Notes under the pieces: generated by a model | The model's input: the letters and a program-made list of their open reading frames with translations, nothing else | What the model was told of the DNA's origin: nothing | Databases searched by the model: none | Part shown: in pieces, positions 9,066-18,169 of the stretch | Layout of the letters: each line of letters opens with the position of its first letter | Position numbering within the stretch: the stretch's first letter is position 1 | Made by a program: the position numbers and the translations under genes | Source of the DNA: Herbaspirillum sp. GW103 | Lineage (GTDB): Bacteria; Pseudomonadota; Gammaproteobacteria; Burkholderiales; Burkholderiaceae_D | Length of the DNA stretch: 64,000 nt | Direction of reading: 5' to 3' | Assembly: GCF_000261365.1 (NCBI RefSeq) | Contig: NZ_AJVC01000006.1 | Coordinates: 1 to 64,000 of the forward strand

Positions 9066-9137
9066 CGTACTGGTCTCCATGTTGTCGTCACCGCCGAGGG
9101 CGAGTGTTCTTGTTTGGAGGGCAGTCTACGTGCGGGA

Positions 9138-9152
9138 ATATTTAATGTATAT
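9138..9152. promoter_or_regulatory. Candidate LysR-type operator (T-N11-A)
   Basis: The gap between the divergent amidohydrolase and LysR genes holds an AT-rich imperfect palindrome (ATATTTAATGTATAT) containing the T-N11-A pattern of LysR-type boxes. It is the most AT-rich stretch of this gap. Position and shape suggest the neighbouring LysR protein binds here; this is not proven. Confidence 0.45.
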
Positions 9153-9192
9153 TTGCTTTTATTTTTGAATTCATAACTTTCAGGAATGAATC

Positions 9193-10074
9193 ATGGACTT
9201 CCGTGATCTCAAGTATTTTGCCGTCATCGCCGAGGAAGGGCATGTGGGACGGGCTGCCGAACGGCTCTACAAGACACAGCCGGCACTGACCAAATGTATT
9301 GATCGCCTGGAAGAACAACTGGGTGCACCGCTGTTCGAACGCGTGGGGCGCGGCATCCGCCTGACCGCGGTGGGTGAGGCCCTGCTCAACCGCGCGCGGC
9401 GCATCAGCCTGATGATGGACGAGACCGCCCGCGAGATCGGCGACTATGCCCACGGGCGCGAGGGCAACATCCGCCTGGGCTGTATCCCCACCCTGGCCGA
9501 GCACATCCTGCCGGGCATCTGCCAGCAGTTGCTGGCAGAGGCGGAGAAGGTCACGATCGATCTGAAGGTCTCCATGAACGATGCCCTGCTGGAGGGATTG
9601 AAGGCGGGAGAACTGGATGTGGTGCTGGGGCCGATGATCCAGGATGACGAAGTCTTCCATACCGAAGAGATCATGCGCGACGAGATGGTTGTTATGGCCA
9701 GTCCGAATCATCCGGTCTTCGACAGGAAGATCAAGCTGCGCCACCTGCTGGACTATCAATGGGTGCTGCCCGCGCAATCGGTCCTGAGCCGCCAGTGGCT
9801 GGACAACGTGTTCGACCGCCATCACCTCCCCCGTCCCACGGTCCAGATCACCCCGACCGTGCTGAACATGATCATGCCGCTCATCGAGCGCAGCAACCTG
9901 CTGGGCTTTGCCTCCAAGCTGAACCTGCTGGCCGGGCGCGGCCACCTGCGCGAAGTGGCGCTGAAGGAGACCACCATGCTGCGCCGGATGGGACTGACCT
10001 ACCGGCGCGATACCTATCTCTCGCCGGCGGCACTGAGGCTCATCAAGATCATTCGCGGCACTTCGCTGGACTGA
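9193..10074 (+). CDS. LysR-family transcriptional regulator
   Basis: The 293-residue protein begins with the LysR winged helix-turn-helix (MDFRDLKYFAVIAEEGHVGRA, KTQPALTKCIDRLEEQLGAPLFER, residues 1-52). The periplasmic-binding-protein-like effector domain follows, with GNIRLGCIPTLAEHILP near residues 93-108. Length is standard. It is transcribed away from the lactonase/MFS operon with about 125 bases between them, the classical LysR arrangement, so it probably activates that operon in response to its substrate or an intermediate. The ATG has a reasonable AGGAAT upstream. Confidence 0.92.
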   Translation: MDFRDLKYFAVIAEEGHVGRAAERLYKTQPALTKCIDRLEEQLGAPLFERVGRGIRLTAVGEALLNRARRISLMMDETAREIGDYAHGREGNIRLGCIPTLAEHILPGICQQLLAEAEKVTIDLKVSMNDALLEGLKAGELDVVLGPMIQDDEVFHTEEIMRDEMVVMASPNHPVFDRKIKLRHLLDYQWVLPAQSVLSRQWLDNVFDRHHLPRPTVQITPTVLNMIMPLIERSNLLGFASKLNLLAGRGHLREVALKETTMLRRMGLTYRRDTYLSPAALRLIKIIRGTSLD

Positions 10075-10316
10075 CATTTCCAGCCCATCCGAAAATTCAG
10101 GCTCTGGCACATTTCCTGCTTGCCGAGAAGTGTTGCAGCGGCGCCGCGCCGTCTCATCCGGCTCTCGCCGCACTGCAACAAATCCATTACCATGCGCCCC
10201 AGCGGCGGCTGTCGACGATTGAAGGCAGCTGCACACCGTTGGCTGCACCGGCTTACCCGCCGACCTGGCCAGCGACGTGACGCGTTCGTTATCCACGATT
10301 GATGATTGGTATTGCC

Positions 10317-10994
10317 ATGACGACTTCCACTGCGGATTCCTCGCCCTCCTCGCCCATTGCCGCTGCGCCCGCCGCACGTGCCAGTACCGCGGCCCTACCT
10401 GCCGTGCGCCACAGCTGGATCGACAACCTCCAAGGCCAGCTCTTCGGTGTGGTGATGATCGCCTTCGGCATGTCCATGCTGCACAGCCTGGGCCTGATCA
10501 TCGGTCAGATCGCCGGTGTGGCCTTCCTGGTGACCTATGCCACCGGCATCAGCTTCGGCATGGCCTTTACCCTCATCAACCTGCCCTTCTACCTGCTGGC
10601 CGCCCTGCGCATGGGCGCCGCCTTCACCTGGCGCACCCTGGCCGCCGTCACGGCAGTCTCGGTACTGACCAACGTAGCCGGCAACTACATCAGCTACAGC
10701 CACCTCGATCCCGCCGTCGGGGCAGTGCTGGCCGGACTGTGCGTGGGCATCGGCCTGATCGGGCTGTTCCGCCACCAGGCCAGCTGCGGCGGCATGAGCA
10801 TCCTGGCCACCTACGTGCAGGAACGCACCGGCTTCAAGGCCGGCTGGCTTCTGATGGGCTTTGACCTGGCGCTGTTTGCGACGGCGGCCCTGTTCCTGCC
10901 GATGGATCGCGTGTTCTATTCGCTCATCGGCGCCATCACGATGAACCTGTTCGTGGCGTGGAATCATCGCTACGAATGGTATATCGCCCGCTAG
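10317..10994 (+). CDS. YitT-family multi-pass membrane protein
   Basis: About 225 residues. A disordered Ser/Ala/Pro-rich N terminus (about 30 residues) is followed by five hydrophobic helices in the pattern of YitT/DUF161 proteins, with WIDNLQGQLFGVVMIAFGM at the start of the membrane part, GISFGMAFTLINLPFYLLA in mid-protein and RHQASCGGMSI near residue 148. Members are inner-membrane proteins of poorly known function. No DUF2179 cytoplasmic domain follows, so this is a short form. The start is uncertain: ATGs at 10299 and 10317 both lack a good ribosome-binding site. It precedes the nasR-like gene by about 105 bases on the same strand. Confidence 0.75.
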   Translation: MTTSTADSSPSSPIAAAPAARASTAALPAVRHSWIDNLQGQLFGVVMIAFGMSMLHSLGLIIGQIAGVAFLVTYATGISFGMAFTLINLPFYLLAALRMGAAFTWRTLAAVTAVSVLTNVAGNYISYSHLDPAVGAVLAGLCVGIGLIGLFRHQASCGGMSILATYVQERTGFKAGWLLMGFDLALFATAALFLPMDRVFYSLIGAITMNLFVAWNHRYEWYIAR

Positions 10995-11046
10995 GGAGCG
11001 GATGCCGGGCAAGTCGATTCCATTACAATCCGGGGATGCAGCGCCA

Positions 11047-11062
11047 TTGCATGAAACTTGCT
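11047..11062 (+). promoter_or_regulatory. Weak sigma-54-like promoter upstream of nasR-like gene
   Basis: The segment TTGCATG-N4-TTGCT departs from the sigma-54 consensus TGGCAYG-N4-TTGCW at one conserved position of the -24 element. It lies about 38 bases before the start codon. A nitrogen-controlled promoter would suit a nitrate-responsive antiterminator, but the mismatch falls in the critical GG, so confidence is low. Confidence 0.3.
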
Positions 11063-11100
11063 GGCGCTGAGGGTCTCCCTGATTCTTCGTCCTGCCGTCC

Positions 11101-12360
11101 ATGAGCCAAGTCCTGAACTACCTGATCACCGCCCGCCGCTGCGAAGTGGAGGAACTGCAACGCCTGGCTCGCACCTGCCAGCTGGTACTCACCGTGGGCA
11201 AGCTGATTCATTGCCTGCAGCAGGAACGCGGGGTCTCCAACATCTATCTCGGCTCGCGCGGCGAGCGGGATGCGCAGGAGTGCCAGGAGCGCGTAGCGGC
11301 GAGCCAGGCGGCACGGTGTGAATTCGATACCTGGCTGGAATCCACCGAGCACGACAACGCTCTCTCCAATGGCGCGCGTCTCTACACCCGCATCGCCTTC
11401 GCCCTGCATGCACTGGACGGGCTGCCCAAGCTGCGCGCCGATGTGGTGGCCCTCACCTGTACCCCGAGCGCCAGCTACGAGCGTTTCAAGACGGTGGTGG
11501 GCGCCCTGCTGGCGCTGGTGTTTGAAGCGGCCGACGTGGCCGTGGACCCCGAGATATCGCGTCTGCTGGTGGCGCTGTTCAACCTGATGCAGGGCAAGGA
11601 ATTTGCCGGACGCGAACGGGCCGCCGGTGCTGCCGCGTTTGCCATGGGCAAGATCACGCGCGAACAGGAACAGACCATCGAAACCCAGATCGAGATGCAG
11701 GAACAGGCCCTGCGTCGTTTCGAATCCTTCGCCGAAGGTTTCCGCAACGAGTGGAGCGCCATGCAGGCCACCCTGCCGCTGGCCGATCTGGAAAGGCTGC
11801 GTCGCAAGCTGCTCACCGCGCATGGCCGTCCGCTCGATCCCGAACTGGCCGATGCCTGGTACCAGTGCTGCTCCACCCGCATGGATGGCCTGCACCGGGT
11901 CGAGATCCATCTGGCCAACTACCTGCAGTCGCAATGCAGGGACAAGATCGCCGAATTGCAGAAGGAACTGGACCACCAGGGCCAGCTCTTCAGCCAGGAT
12001 GATGCACTCGATCCATTGGCCCCGTTGGTCGCCTTCCCCTCCAGCCTGGAAGACCAGGCGCTGCCGGAGCAATCGCTGCGTACCGGGGTGGGGCCGCACC
12101 TGACCCACTCCATCGTCGACATCCTGCGCACCCAGTCCGAGCGCCTGCAGAACCTGACCCAGGAACTGGCCACCGTGCGCGAGAGCCTGGAAGAACGCAA
12201 GCTCATCGAGCGGGCCAAGGGTGTGCTGATGATGAAGCAGGGCCTCAACGAAGAAGCCGCCTATCGCCTGCTGCGCAAACACGCCATGAACCAGAACCGG
12301 CGCATCGCCGAAGTGGCGCAGGCCATTCTCTCGCTGACCGAAATCCTGCCGGACGCCTGA
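11101..12360 (+). CDS. nasR: Nitrate/nitrite-sensing (NIT) - ANTAR antitermination regulator, NasR type
   Basis: The 419-residue protein has an N-terminal all-helical NIT domain with LIHCLQQERGVSNIYLGSRG near residues 37-56, the conserved QERGxS region that binds nitrate or nitrite. The C-terminal ANTAR domain (about residues 355-415) shows ERKLIERAKGVLMMKQGLNE and a following three-helix RNA-binding bundle. This is the architecture of Klebsiella NasR, which binds leader-RNA hairpins and prevents termination when nitrate is present. No nitrate assimilation gene is in the window, so its RNA targets are elsewhere or new. It is convergent with the guanidine operon, only 25 bases from the allophanate hydrolase stop. 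Confidence 0.88.
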   Translation: MSQVLNYLITARRCEVEELQRLARTCQLVLTVGKLIHCLQQERGVSNIYLGSRGERDAQECQERVAASQAARCEFDTWLESTEHDNALSNGARLYTRIAFALHALDGLPKLRADVVALTCTPSASYERFKTVVGALLALVFEAADVAVDPEISRLLVALFNLMQGKEFAGRERAAGAAAFAMGKITREQEQTIETQIEMQEQALRRFESFAEGFRNEWSAMQATLPLADLERLRRKLLTAHGRPLDPELADAWYQCCSTRMDGLHRVEIHLANYLQSQCRDKIAELQKELDHQGQLFSQDDALDPLAPLVAFPSSLEDQALPEQSLRTGVGPHLTHSIVDILRTQSERLQNLTQELATVRESLEERKLIERAKGVLMMKQGLNEEAAYRLLRKHAMNQNRRIAEVAQAILSLTEILPDA

Positions 12361-12370
12361 CCAGGCGTCC
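12351..12370. terminator. Short hairpin between convergent nasR-like and allophanate hydrolase genes
   Basis: A perfect 8-base inverted repeat (GGACGCCT / AGGCGTCC) with a four-base loop overlaps the stop codon of the NIT-ANTAR gene. There is no T-run, so it may be a weak bidirectional terminator or only a stabilising hairpin. Confidence 0.4.
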
Positions 12371-12385
12371 GCCCTCCTCGGTCAC

Positions 12386-13801
12386 TCACGCCGCCAGCAG
12401 GCGGTTTTCGATCTGCCGCTGTCCGACCAGTGGCCTTCCATGTGCGCGCTGCAAGGCATCGGCCACGCCCAGCAGTGCCTGGTCGGTGAAGGCCGGGCCG
12501 AATACCGTGATGCCCCAGGGCAGGCCGTTCTTCATGAAGTTCATCGGGGTGGCGACGGCCGCGTAGTCCAGCATGTTCATGAAATTGGTGTACCAGCCCA
12601 GATCCGAATTGCGCTGCACCGGCTGCTCGTGCAATTCCTCCAGGGTCACCGGACGCGGATAGGCAGGCGTGACCACGCAATCGACAGTGCTGAGGATGCG
12701 GTCGCATTGCACCTTCAGTTGCTGCAGGCGATATTGTGCGCGGAAGGTATCGACGGCGCTGTACTGCGGTGCCTTGCGCAGCACGTCGCGAATCACCGGC
12801 AGGATCTCCTCAGGCCGTTCCTGCAACAGCGCTTCGATGGTGCTGTAGCGCTCGGCCACCCACGGACCTTCGTAGAGCAGGCGCGCTGCCTCCAGAAAGG
12901 GGCTGAAATCGATGGACACGGGTACGCCGCCGATGGCCTCCAGTTGTCCCAGCGCTTCCACGAACAGGACCGGACTCTCGCTGCAGCCGAGGAATTCCAG
13001 CTGGCGCGGTACTCCCACGCGCAAGCCCTCGCGTGGCGCCTGGAAGGCCGCTGCATCATTGTGCGGCAGGTTGGCCCGGCTGTATTCGTCGCGCTCGTCG
13101 GGCTCTCCTGATTGCGTGCACAGCGCCAGCAGTTGACTGGCTTCGGCTGCCGTGGCGGTGAAGAAGGTCACGCAATCCAGCGTACGGCAGGCGGGCACTA
13201 CCCCGGCGGTGGAGAGCAGTCCCTTGGTCGCCTTCAGTCCGACCAGATTGTTCAGGGCGGCAGGGACGCGGCCACTGCCGGCCGTGTCAGTGCCCAATGC
13301 AAAGCTGCTCAAACCCAATGCCACCGCCAGCGATGAACCGGAGGACGAACCGCCGGAAGGATAATCCGGATGCACGCTGTTGCGGCAGGCGCCATAGGGC
13401 GAACGGGTGCCGTTGAGACCGGTGGCGAACTGATCCAGATTGCATTTGCCCATCGGCACCGCACCGAGCGCGATCAGTTGCGCTACCAGGGTGGCACTCT
13501 CGCGTGGTACGTAGCTGAAGGCCGGACAGGCCGCCGTGGTCGCAATACCCGCCAGGTCGATGTTGTCCTTGATCGAGAAGGGCACACCATACAGCGGCAG
13601 GCTGTGCGGGGACTGCCGTTCCAGCGCCTGCAGGTAGGGCTCGATCTCTTCCTCGCTCAACAGGTGGAGGTAGAGCCGGTATTGCGCATTGAGTGCGATG
13701 GCACGCTCACGCAGGCGGCCGATCACGGTGCGCGGGGACAGGCTGCCATCACGATAGGCCGCCGTGAGCGCATCGATGCGCAAGTCGAAAGGATGGATCA
13801 T
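12386..13801 (-). CDS. atzF: Allophanate hydrolase, amidase-domain-only form
   Basis: The 471-residue protein is an amidase-signature enzyme. The Ser-cisSer-Lys triad can be placed: Lys78 in SIKDN, Ser152 in GGSSSGS and Ser176 in TDTAGSGR, with the same spacing as in AtzF. It hydrolyses allophanate, the product of the carboxylase/deiminase steps encoded upstream, to ammonia and CO2. Typical AtzF/DUR2 proteins are about 600 residues and carry a C-terminal domain of roughly 130 residues. Here the protein ends after the amidase domain, and the next gene lies only 25 bases away on the other strand, so that domain is absent. It overlaps the carboxylase gene by four bases (ATGA) and is the last gene of the guanidine operon. 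Confidence 0.9.
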   Translation of the reverse strand: MIHPFDLRIDALTAAYRDGSLSPRTVIGRLRERAIALNAQYRLYLHLLSEEEIEPYLQALERQSPHSLPLYGVPFSIKDNIDLAGIATTAACPAFSYVPRESATLVAQLIALGAVPMGKCNLDQFATGLNGTRSPYGACRNSVHPDYPSGGSSSGSSLAVALGLSSFALGTDTAGSGRVPAALNNLVGLKATKGLLSTAGVVPACRTLDCVTFFTATAAEASQLLALCTQSGEPDERDEYSRANLPHNDAAAFQAPREGLRVGVPRQLEFLGCSESPVLFVEALGQLEAIGGVPVSIDFSPFLEAARLLYEGPWVAERYSTIEALLQERPEEILPVIRDVLRKAPQYSAVDTFRAQYRLQQLKVQCDRILSTVDCVVTPAYPRPVTLEELHEQPVQRNSDLGWYTNFMNMLDYAAVATPMNFMKNGLPWGITVFGPAFTDQALLGVADALQRAHGRPLVGQRQIENRLLAA

Positions 13802-16800
13802 GCGGCCTCCTGTTCAATCTCTTCCATGACCAGCACGCACTGTCCCGCACGTACCGGACTGCCCGGCTGCACCCGTACTTCGGCGACGATGCCGGCTTCG
13901 GGGGCGGCGATGTTGATTTCCATCTTCATCGATTCCAGAATCATCAGCAGTTCACCTTGCGCCACCCGCTGGCCGGGACTGACCTTGACCTGCCACAGGT
14001 TGCCGGCAATGGGCGCATCCACGGCCAGTTGTCCCGCCTGCAGGGGTTGGTCTTCCTGCATGAGGGCACTGCCTTCCTCGCTCTCGTAGTCGGCCTGGCC
14101 GTTGGCGATCCAGCGCTGGCGCTCGGCATCGAAGGCTGCTTGCTGATGCTGGCGGAAGGCAGCGATACCCTCGGCTTCGCGTTGCAGAAAATCCTGGTAG
14201 TGCGCCAGATCCAGTCGCGTCTCCTCGATGCCGACCTCGAAGCGGCCCAGCGGGAAGTCGCGGCGGATGGTCTGCAATTCTTCGGCCGTGACCGGATAGA
14301 AACGGATCTGGTCGAAGAAGCGCAGCAGCCAGGGCTTGCCCCGGAAGGCCGCGACTTCGCGATAGCGGTTCCACATCTGCAGGGTGCGGCCCACGAACTG
14401 GTAACCGCCCGGTCCTTCCATGCCATAGATGCACATATAGGCACCGCCGATACCTACCGAGTTCTCGGCAGTCCAGGTGCGCGCCGGGTTGTACTTGGTC
14501 GTGACCAGGCGATGACGCGGGTCCAGCGGCGTAGCCACCGGCGCGCCCAGATAGACATCGCCCAGTCCCATGACCAGATAGCTGGCATCGAACACGGTCT
14601 GGCGCACTGCGCCGATATCCTTGAGGTCGTTGATGCGGCGGATGAATTCAAGATTGCTGGGGCACCACGGTGCATCCTTGCGCACGGTGGTCATGTATTT
14701 CTCGATGGCGAGCTGACAGGCCGGGTCGTCCCAGGACAAAGGCAGGTGCACGATACGCGAGGCCACCGTCAGGTTCTGGCGGGCGCAGACGGCATCCCAC
14801 AATCCGGCGATGGTCTCCAGCAAGGTCGACAAGGGCAAGGCTTCCGGCTGGTAGTGCACCTGCAGCGAGCGGATGCCGGGCGTGAGATCGATCACCCCGG
14901 GAAGATGCTGTTCTTCCAAGGCCGCGATCAGGGCATGCACGCGGAAGCGCAGCACCAGGTCCAGTTGCGGGCTGCCCACTTCCAGCAGCAGATTGGCATC
15001 GCCCGACAGACGCGCCACCAGACGGTGTTCATCCTGTCCCAGGTCCAGCACGACGGGCGAGGCCAGCGCTGCCGGCGACCAGTCCACCGGCTGCGGCTGC
15101 AGGCTGGTGATAGCGGCTTGTGCGGCCAGGGCGATGCGGCGTGCAGTGCTCACCTCCACCGGAACGAAGCGCAGCTTGTCACCGGCCTTGAGCTGGCCAA
15201 TCTGCCAGAGATCGGCCTCGATCACCGTGACCGGGCAGACGAAGCCGCCCAGGCTGGGGCCATCCGGTCCGAGGATGACCGGCATGTCGCCCGTGAAATC
15301 GACGGCACCGACGGCATAGGGATTGTCATGAATGTTGGAGGGATGCAGGCCGGCTTCGCCACCGCTGTCGCGCACCCATTCCGGCTTGGGACCGATCAGG
15401 CGCACGCCGGTGCGGCTGGAATTGAAATGGACTTCCCAGTCGGTGGCGAAGAAGGTCGCCATGTAGGCCGGCGTGAAATATTCCGGCGCGCCATGCGGAC
15501 CATAGATCACGCGGACCTGACGTACCGCATCGAGGGCGGGATACAGGTCGGCCGGCAAGACCTGGCCGACCTCGGGCATGTCATCCTCGGACAATGGCAG
15601 CAGATGCAGGATGTCGCCACTGGCCAGCGCACGACCCGCATGACCACCAAACTGGCCCAGCGTGAAGGTGCTGCGGCTGCCCAGATAGGCCGGCACCTGC
15701 ACGCCACCGCGCACGGCCAGATAGCTGCGCGCACCGGCGCCGCTGATGGTGCCAAGCTTCAGGGTGCTGCCGGCGGCGATGTGCAACACGGTGGCCATGG
15801 GCTGGGCTACGCCATCGAGCAAGACCGGGATCACGGCACCGGTGACCACCACGCTGGCGGCGGTATTGAAACGCAGTACCGGCCCCATCATGGTCACTTC
15901 CAGTCCCGCCGCATTCTCGGCATTGCCCAGCAGGCGATTGCCCAGCCGCAGGGCGCGCTCATCCATGGGACCTGAGGGCGGCACGCCGACGGCCCAATAA
16001 CCGATGCGGCCAGGATGATCCTGCACCGTGGTCTGGGTACCGGGTGACAGGACCTCCACCGTATCGGCGTGATAGACCAGTTGTTCCAGACAACGCGTCC
16101 ATGGCTTGCCGTCGGCAAAGGGGGCATCGGCCAGGATCTGGCGCAGGTAATGCTGATTGGTTTCCACGCCATACAGCAGGGTCTCGCGCAGCGCCGCATC
16201 CAGCGCCACACGGGCAGCTTCACGGGTGGGCTGCCAGCTGATCAGCTTGGCGATCATGGGATCGAAATACGGCGGGATCTCACAACCGGCCTCGACCCAG
16301 GTATCGATGCGCAAGGTCTGTCCATCGGCCGGCGGGAAATCGACGGCGGTCAGCAAGCCCGGGCAGGGCTGGAACTGGCGCCCCGGATCTTCCGCATACA
16401 GACGCGCCTGGATTGCATGGCCACGCGGCTGCAAACGGGACGCCAGTTGCGACAGCGGTGGCAGGTCGCCGGCTGCCAGTTCGATCATCCAGCGCACCAG
16501 ATCCACGCCCCAGACCTGTTCGGTCACGCCGTGTTCCACCTGCAGGCGCGTGTTGACTTCGAGGAAGTAGAACTGCCCGGCCAGACTGTCATAGACGAAC
16601 TCCACCGTACCTGCACTGCGATAGTTCACCGCGCGCGCCAGCTGGATGGCTGCCGCGCACAGGGCCTCGGCCATGCCCTCGGGAAGATGGGGCGCGGGCG
16701 TTTCTTCCAGCACTTTCTGGTTGCGTCGTTGCACCGAGCAGTCCCGTACGCCCAGGGCGATCACCTCGCCCTGCCCGTCACCGAAGACCTGCACTTCCAG

Positions 16801-17421
16801 ATGGCGGGCACGTTCGATGTATTTCTCGATGAAGACGCCGGCGTCGCTGAAATTGTTCTGGCCCAGTCGACGCACCGAATCAAAGGCGTCCGTCAATTCC
16901 GCATCGCTGCGGCAGACGCGCATGCCGATGCCGCCACCGCCCGCCGTGCTTTTGAGCATCACCGGATAACCCACGCGCGACGCAGCCGAGAGCGCATCGT
17001 CGAGGCTCTCCAGCAGGTCGGTGCCTTCCAGCATCGGCACGCCCTGCTCACGCGCCAGTGCGCGCGCGGTGTGCTTGAGTCCGAAGATGCGCAGCTGCGC
17101 GGGCGTGGGGCCGACGAAGGCGATGCCGGCGGCTTCGCAGGCTTCGGCAAAGGCGGCATTCTCGGAGAGAAAACCATAACCGGGATGGATGGCCTGCGCG
17201 CCACTGTCGCGGGCGGCGGCCAATATCTTGTCCACAGCCAGATAGGTCTGGGCCGCCGCACCTTCTCCCAACGAGATGGCGCGGTCGGCCTGCAGGACGT
17301 GCAGGCTGCCGAGGTCGGCTTCGGAATAGACGCACACGCCGGTCACGTCCAGCGTGCGCAGGGTGCGCAGGATGCGGCAGGCAATGGCGCCGCGATTGGC
17401 GATGAGCAGATGGTCAAACAT
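13798..17421 (-). CDS. Biotin-dependent guanidine carboxylase (urea carboxylase family)
   Basis: This 1207-residue single-chain carboxylase has a biotin carboxylase domain (about 1-450, MFDHLLIANRGAIACRILR at the start and an ATP-grasp GGGGIGMRV). The carboxyltransferase region (about 460-1010) has the KipI/KipA-like AHS2-AHS1 modules. The C-terminal biotinyl domain has ESMKMEI with the biotin-accepting Lys1166. Urea carboxylases share this layout, but two neighbouring UAAP genes, the ABC importer and the guanidine-I riboswitch upstream mark it as the guanidine-specific type. ATP and bicarbonate would convert guanidine to carboxyguanidine in the cytoplasm. Asp708 lies in VDFTGDMP of the carboxyltransferase region and may be the position where urea-specific enzymes have Asn. 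Confidence 0.92.
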   Translation of the reverse strand: MFDHLLIANRGAIACRILRTLRTLDVTGVCVYSEADLGSLHVLQADRAISLGEGAAAQTYLAVDKILAAARDSGAQAIHPGYGFLSENAAFAEACEAAGIAFVGPTPAQLRIFGLKHTARALAREQGVPMLEGTDLLESLDDALSAASRVGYPVMLKSTAGGGGIGMRVCRSDAELTDAFDSVRRLGQNNFSDAGVFIEKYIERARHLEVQVFGDGQGEVIALGVRDCSVQRRNQKVLEETPAPHLPEGMAEALCAAAIQLARAVNYRSAGTVEFVYDSLAGQFYFLEVNTRLQVEHGVTEQVWGVDLVRWMIELAAGDLPPLSQLASRLQPRGHAIQARLYAEDPGRQFQPCPGLLTAVDFPPADGQTLRIDTWVEAGCEIPPYFDPMIAKLISWQPTREAARVALDAALRETLLYGVETNQHYLRQILADAPFADGKPWTRCLEQLVYHADTVEVLSPGTQTTVQDHPGRIGYWAVGVPPSGPMDERALRLGNRLLGNAENAAGLEVTMMGPVLRFNTAASVVVTGAVIPVLLDGVAQPMATVLHIAAGSTLKLGTISGAGARSYLAVRGGVQVPAYLGSRSTFTLGQFGGHAGRALASGDILHLLPLSEDDMPEVGQVLPADLYPALDAVRQVRVIYGPHGAPEYFTPAYMATFFATDWEVHFNSSRTGVRLIGPKPEWVRDSGGEAGLHPSNIHDNPYAVGAVDFTGDMPVILGPDGPSLGGFVCPVTVIEADLWQIGQLKAGDKLRFVPVEVSTARRIALAAQAAITSLQPQPVDWSPAALASPVVLDLGQDEHRLVARLSGDANLLLEVGSPQLDLVLRFRVHALIAALEEQHLPGVIDLTPGIRSLQVHYQPEALPLSTLLETIAGLWDAVCARQNLTVASRIVHLPLSWDDPACQLAIEKYMTTVRKDAPWCPSNLEFIRRINDLKDIGAVRQTVFDASYLVMGLGDVYLGAPVATPLDPRHRLVTTKYNPARTWTAENSVGIGGAYMCIYGMEGPGGYQFVGRTLQMWNRYREVAAFRGKPWLLRFFDQIRFYPVTAEELQTIRRDFPLGRFEVGIEETRLDLAHYQDFLQREAEGIAAFRQHQQAAFDAERQRWIANGQADYESEEGSALMQEDQPLQAGQLAVDAPIAGNLWQVKVSPGQRVAQGELLMILESMKMEINIAAPEAGIVAEVRVQPGSPVRAGQCVLVMEEIEQEAA

Positions 17422-17519
17422 GGAATGGGCCTGGAAATCCGGGTCGTCCCGTGATTCGAAAAACCGGCTCGCGGTCGTCCGCGAGGGGCGCAGGGCTGCG
17501 TACGTTCAAGGTCTCGGGA

Positions 17520-18155
17520 TCAGTCCCACACCAGTACTTCGGCGGCGGTCGGGTTCCAGCCGTTGCAGGGATTGTTCAGCTGCGGACAGTTGGAAATAAG
17601 CACGATCAGGTCCTGCTCGGCGCGCAGCTCCACGTACTTGCCGGCAGCGGAAATACCATCCTCGAAGGTGAGACCGCCTTCCGGGGTGACCGGCACGTTC
17701 ATGAAGAAATTGATGTTGGCACCGATGTCGCGCTTGTTGAGCCGTCCATCATGCAGGCAGGCGCACAGAAAATTGTCGCGGCAGCTGTGCATGTAGCGTT
17801 TCTCCAGCGCATAGCGCACGGTATTGCTCTCCTGCGCGCACGCGCCACCCAGCGTGTCATGACGACCGCAGGTGTCGGCCACGATGGTGGCCAGGGCGCG
17901 CCCCAGGTTGGAGTACAGCACGCTGCCCGCACCCAGGTAGGCCCGGTTCTGGCGACGCAGCGTGCGCTGCGGATCGTAACGTTCACGCGGATTGGCGGCG
18001 CTGTAGAACAGCGTATCGATGGCCTGATTGCCTTCCAGGTCCAGCAAGCGCACGGTCTGTCCGGCACTGAGGTTGAAGAGATACGGTTCGCCCGCCGGAA
18101 TCACATGACGGAACACGGCTTGTTCGGGGGTGCGCTGGCTTTCGATGATGTGCAT
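17520..18155 (-). CDS. Carboxyguanidine deiminase subunit (UAAP2, DUF1989)
   Basis: The 211-residue DUF1989 protein is known in databases as 'urea amidolyase-associated protein 2'. It shows GQTVRLLDLEGNQAIDTLFY near residues 32-51, ADTCGRHD near 93-100 and SCRDNFLCACLHDG near 124-137. Cys96, His99 and the later Cys residues are candidate metal or catalytic residues. The published guanidine pathway has two DUF1989 proteins forming the carboxyguanidine deiminase (CgdAB), which releases ammonia and gives allophanate. The gene follows its DUF1989 partner by 14 bases and precedes the carboxylase gene by about 100 bases. Which partner corresponds to CgdA or CgdB is not decided here. Confidence 0.88.
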   Translation of the reverse strand: MHIIESQRTPEQAVFRHVIPAGEPYLFNLSAGQTVRLLDLEGNQAIDTLFYSAANPRERYDPQRTLRRQNRAYLGAGSVLYSNLGRALATIVADTCGRHDTLGGACAQESNTVRYALEKRYMHSCRDNFLCACLHDGRLNKRDIGANINFFMNVPVTPEGGLTFEDGISAAGKYVELRAEQDLIVLISNCPQLNNPCNGWNPTAAEVLVWD

Positions 18156-18169
18156 GAGATTCTCCCTCT

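Noticed and set aside
10105-10120. Sigma-54-like promoter before the YitT-type gene
   Set aside because: TGGCACA-N4-CTGCT resembles the consensus, but the -12 element is altered, the distance to the gene is long and no nitrogen link to YitT is known.
12792-17454. Very long open frames antisense to the carboxylase and allophanate hydrolase genes
   Set aside because: They are shadow frames caused by high GC third positions, with no ribosome-binding sites or family similarity, while the minus-strand genes show clear catalytic motifs.
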